From: Chloroflexi bacterium RBG_16_68_14
Lineage (GTDB): Bacteria; Chloroflexota; Dehalococcoidia; DSTF01; RBG-16-68-14
Assembly (NCBI GenBank): GCA_001796995.1
Contig: MGOB01000063.1
Location: 40,798 to 47,283 of the forward strand
Length of the DNA: 6,486 bases
Direction: 5' to 3'
Under the pieces are notes generated by a model. That model was given only the letters and a program-made list of their open reading frames with translations, ran no database searches and had not been told where the DNA came from. Positions 4,984-6,486 of this stretch are shown here, one piece after another (position 1 is the stretch's first letter; the number at the start of each line of letters is the position of its first letter). Both the position numbers and the translations under genes were made by a program.

Positions 4984-5000
4984 ACGCATCGGGGGGCCGT
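4974..5000. terminator. Terminator-like stem-loop between convergent genes
   Basis: CGGCCCC (4974-4980) pairs with GGGGCCG (4993-4999) around 12 bases. It is GC-rich and lies 31 bases from the end of the minus-strand ligase gene and after the end of the plus-strand diiron gene, so it could end both transcripts. The T-tract is weak (TAACGTTTGCCTT on the plus strand, none on the minus), so the call is tentative. Confidence 0.4.
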
Positions 5001-5030
5001 AACGTTTGCCTTGCCGGGGGCCGGCCGGGT

Positions 5031-6486
5031 CTAGCCCTGGCCCGCCTGGGGAGCGTGGTTGTCGGTCGGGGCCTCCGTCCCGTCCCTGTTGAGCAGCGCC
5101 GCCTGCTGGGAGGTCTCCTCCCAGCGCTTGAGGTCGAAGGAGTAGGACTCGGGCAGCTGGCCGCGGGCCACCTTGAGGAGGGCGGTCTTGGGCAGCGGCG
5201 TATCGGTGAGCACCACCTCGCTCACCCGCTTGTAGGGGGCCAGCTCCCGCGCGAAGGCCTCCAGATCCTCCTGCACCAGCTTGCGGACCGCGGCCTCGCT
5301 CATCGCCTCGCCCCGCTCCTGGAGCCGCCGCTGCGCTTGCTCCAGGTTCGGATAGACGATGGCGCCCACCTGGGTCTTATTCCGGCTGCGTCGAGACACC
5401 ACGCAGACGTCCTGGAAGAGATCGCTCCCAGCGAATCGCTCCTCCAGCTCGTCGGGCACTACCTTCTCGCCGGAGTCGAGGACGATGACGTACTTGCTGC
5501 GGCCGGTGATCCAGATGTTCTCTTCCCTGTCGATGCGGCCCAGGTCACCGGTGCGGAGCCAGCCGCCGGCCAGGGCGGCGCTGGTCTCCTCGGGCGCCTG
5601 CCAGTAGCCGGCGAAGACGTTGGGGCCGCGGACCACCAGCTCGCCTTCGCCGTGCAGGTGGACGTAGATCTCCTTCTCCGGCACGTCGATGAGCTTGACT
5701 TCGACGCCTTCGAGCGCCGGCCCCACGCTGCCGGCGTGCTCCTCGTAGTAGTTGCTGAAGAAGAACTTGCGCGGGTTCCAGCGCTGGGCGGCGACCACCG
5801 GGCCCGCCTCGGTGAGGCCCCAGCCCTGGAGCAGGGGCAGGCCCAGGCGGAAGAAGTTGCGGGCCACCTCCGGGTTGATGGCGGCGCCCCCGCTCAGGAC
5901 GAAGCGCAGGTGCCCGCCGAGCTGCTGGTGCACCTCGCGGAAGATCAGGCGTCCCAGGTTGACGCCCGTGCGCCGCTTGGCCACGTCCACCAGCCGGAGC
6001 CCGCGCTCGAACATCTCCAGCCGGCCCTCAGCCTCGGCGCGGCGCACGATGGTCCGGTACACCTGCTCGAAGAGGGCAGGCACCCCCAAGAAGACCGTCG
6101 GCTTCGTCTCCTTGAGGCGGTCGCGCACGCGGAGCAGGTCGTTCTCGAAGGTGAGCTCGCCTCCGGCGGCGAAGGCGATGAGGAAGACGATGAACGGGAA
6201 AGCGTGATGGAGGGGTAGCACCAGCACGATCCGGTCCTTGTCGTCGAACTGAATCGTCCGGCGGACCGATTCTACATTTGATGTAAAGTTCCTATGGGTG
6301 AGCATCACGCCCTTCATGCCGCCGGTGGTGCCAGAGGTGAAGACGATGGAGGCGAGGTCGTCGGGCGCCACCTGCCGTTCCGCGAGGGCGGCGCGGCTGG
6401 CGTCCGTCGCCTGCGCCGCCACCTGGTCGAAGGGGAGCAGGTCAGGGCGGCCGCGTCGCAGGAGGCTGGGGGCGTGGCCCCGCCGC
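5031..6486 (-). CDS. AMP-binding long-chain acyl-CoA synthetase family protein (N-terminus beyond window)
   Basis: The gene is open to the right window edge: 484 residues are visible and the N-terminal portion is missing. A GTG at the complement of 6420-6422 is only an internal codon, since the frame continues upstream without a stop. The family makes acyl-CoA in two steps: ATP activates a fatty acid to acyl-AMP, then CoA replaces AMP. In visible-fragment numbering, the P-loop-like A3 motif TSGTTGGMKG is at 50-59 and the A5 motif GWGLTEAG at 221-228. The A7 motif TGDLG is at 312-316 and the hinge region GRSKYVIVLDSGEKVVP at 328-344. The last of these, with the following DELEE, is like long-chain FadD/FAA-type enzymes. 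The A10 block PKTALLKVARG contains the expected catalytic lysine (K438), but the usual Gly before it is Leu. A tail of about 40 mostly polar residues follows. It is convergent with the diiron gene; the acyl substrate cannot be told. Confidence 0.92.
   Translation of the reverse strand, partial: RRGHAPSLLRRGRPDLLPFDQVAAQATDASRAALAERQVAPDDLASIVFTSGTTGGMKGVMLTHRNFTSNVESVRRTIQFDDKDRIVLVLPLHHAFPFIVFLIAFAAGGELTFENDLLRVRDRLKETKPTVFLGVPALFEQVYRTIVRRAEAEGRLEMFERGLRLVDVAKRRTGVNLGRLIFREVHQQLGGHLRFVLSGGAAINPEVARNFFRLGLPLLQGWGLTEAGPVVAAQRWNPRKFFFSNYYEEHAGSVGPALEGVEVKLIDVPEKEIYVHLHGEGELVVRGPNVFAGYWQAPEETSAALAGGWLRTGDLGRIDREENIWITGRSKYVIVLDSGEKVVPDELEERFAGSDLFQDVCVVSRRSRNKTQVGAIVYPNLEQAQRRLQERGEAMSEAAVRKLVQEDLEAFARELAPYKRVSEVVLTDTPLPKTALLKVARGQLPESYSFDLKRWEETSQQAALLNRDGTEAPTDNHAPQAGQG

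Noticed and set aside
5055..6218. Long plus-strand open frame opposite the acyl-CoA ligase
   Set aside because: It is a codon-bias mirror; the minus strand carries A3, A5, A7, A8 and A10 motifs.
6270..6284. Small palindrome TACAT-TTG-ATGTA inside the ligase gene
   Set aside because: It lies within conserved coding sequence near the A3 region and is short enough to be chance.

Overview
The window is a GC-rich bacterial chromosomal segment with tightly packed genes, ATGA-type and short gene overlaps, and no plasmid or phage hallmarks. No rRNA or marker gene is present, so the taxon cannot be fixed. Base composition and gene content (a TagGH/Wzm-Wzt type exporter, an HPRT with a nuclease-like N-terminal domain, a ferritin-like diiron oxidase) would fit Chloroflexota or a high-GC actinobacterial lineage. 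That is an inference only.

Layout. On the minus strand, 1-1577 holds an operon read right to left: an ABC-2 type permease, its ATPase (11-bp overlap), and the first codons of a third gene coupled through ATGA. Together the first two form a polysaccharide or lipid-linked glycan exporter of the inner membrane. A 219-bp divergent region (1578-1796) separates it from a plus-strand pair: a TetR-family regulator that seems to lack any ATG/GTG/TTG start, and an enzyme joining a PD-(D/E)XK-like N-terminal domain to a complete hypoxanthine phosphoribosyltransferase. The pair overlaps by ATGA, so the two are probably translated together.

A 361-bp non-coding stretch (3383-3743) follows. It contains nested inverted repeats, then a near-consensus sigma-70 type promoter and a leader with two overlapping, mutually exclusive hairpins. 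This leader precedes a 353-residue diiron protein with two EX(28-30)DEXRH motifs, the signature of AurF/CmlI-type oxygenases.

Convergent to it on the minus strand is an AMP-binding acyl-CoA synthetase cut by the right window edge. Between the two convergent genes lies a MITE/REP-like element of about 128 bp with 11-bp terminal inverted repeats and three internal hairpins. It is flanked by an exact 10-bp direct repeat and appears to have inserted into a terminator-like stem, whose stem the duplicated target rebuilt.

Most worth following up: the nuclease-like/HPRT fusion coupled to a TetR regulator, the non-AUG start of that regulator, the alternative-hairpin leader of the diiron gene, and the element inserted in the terminator.
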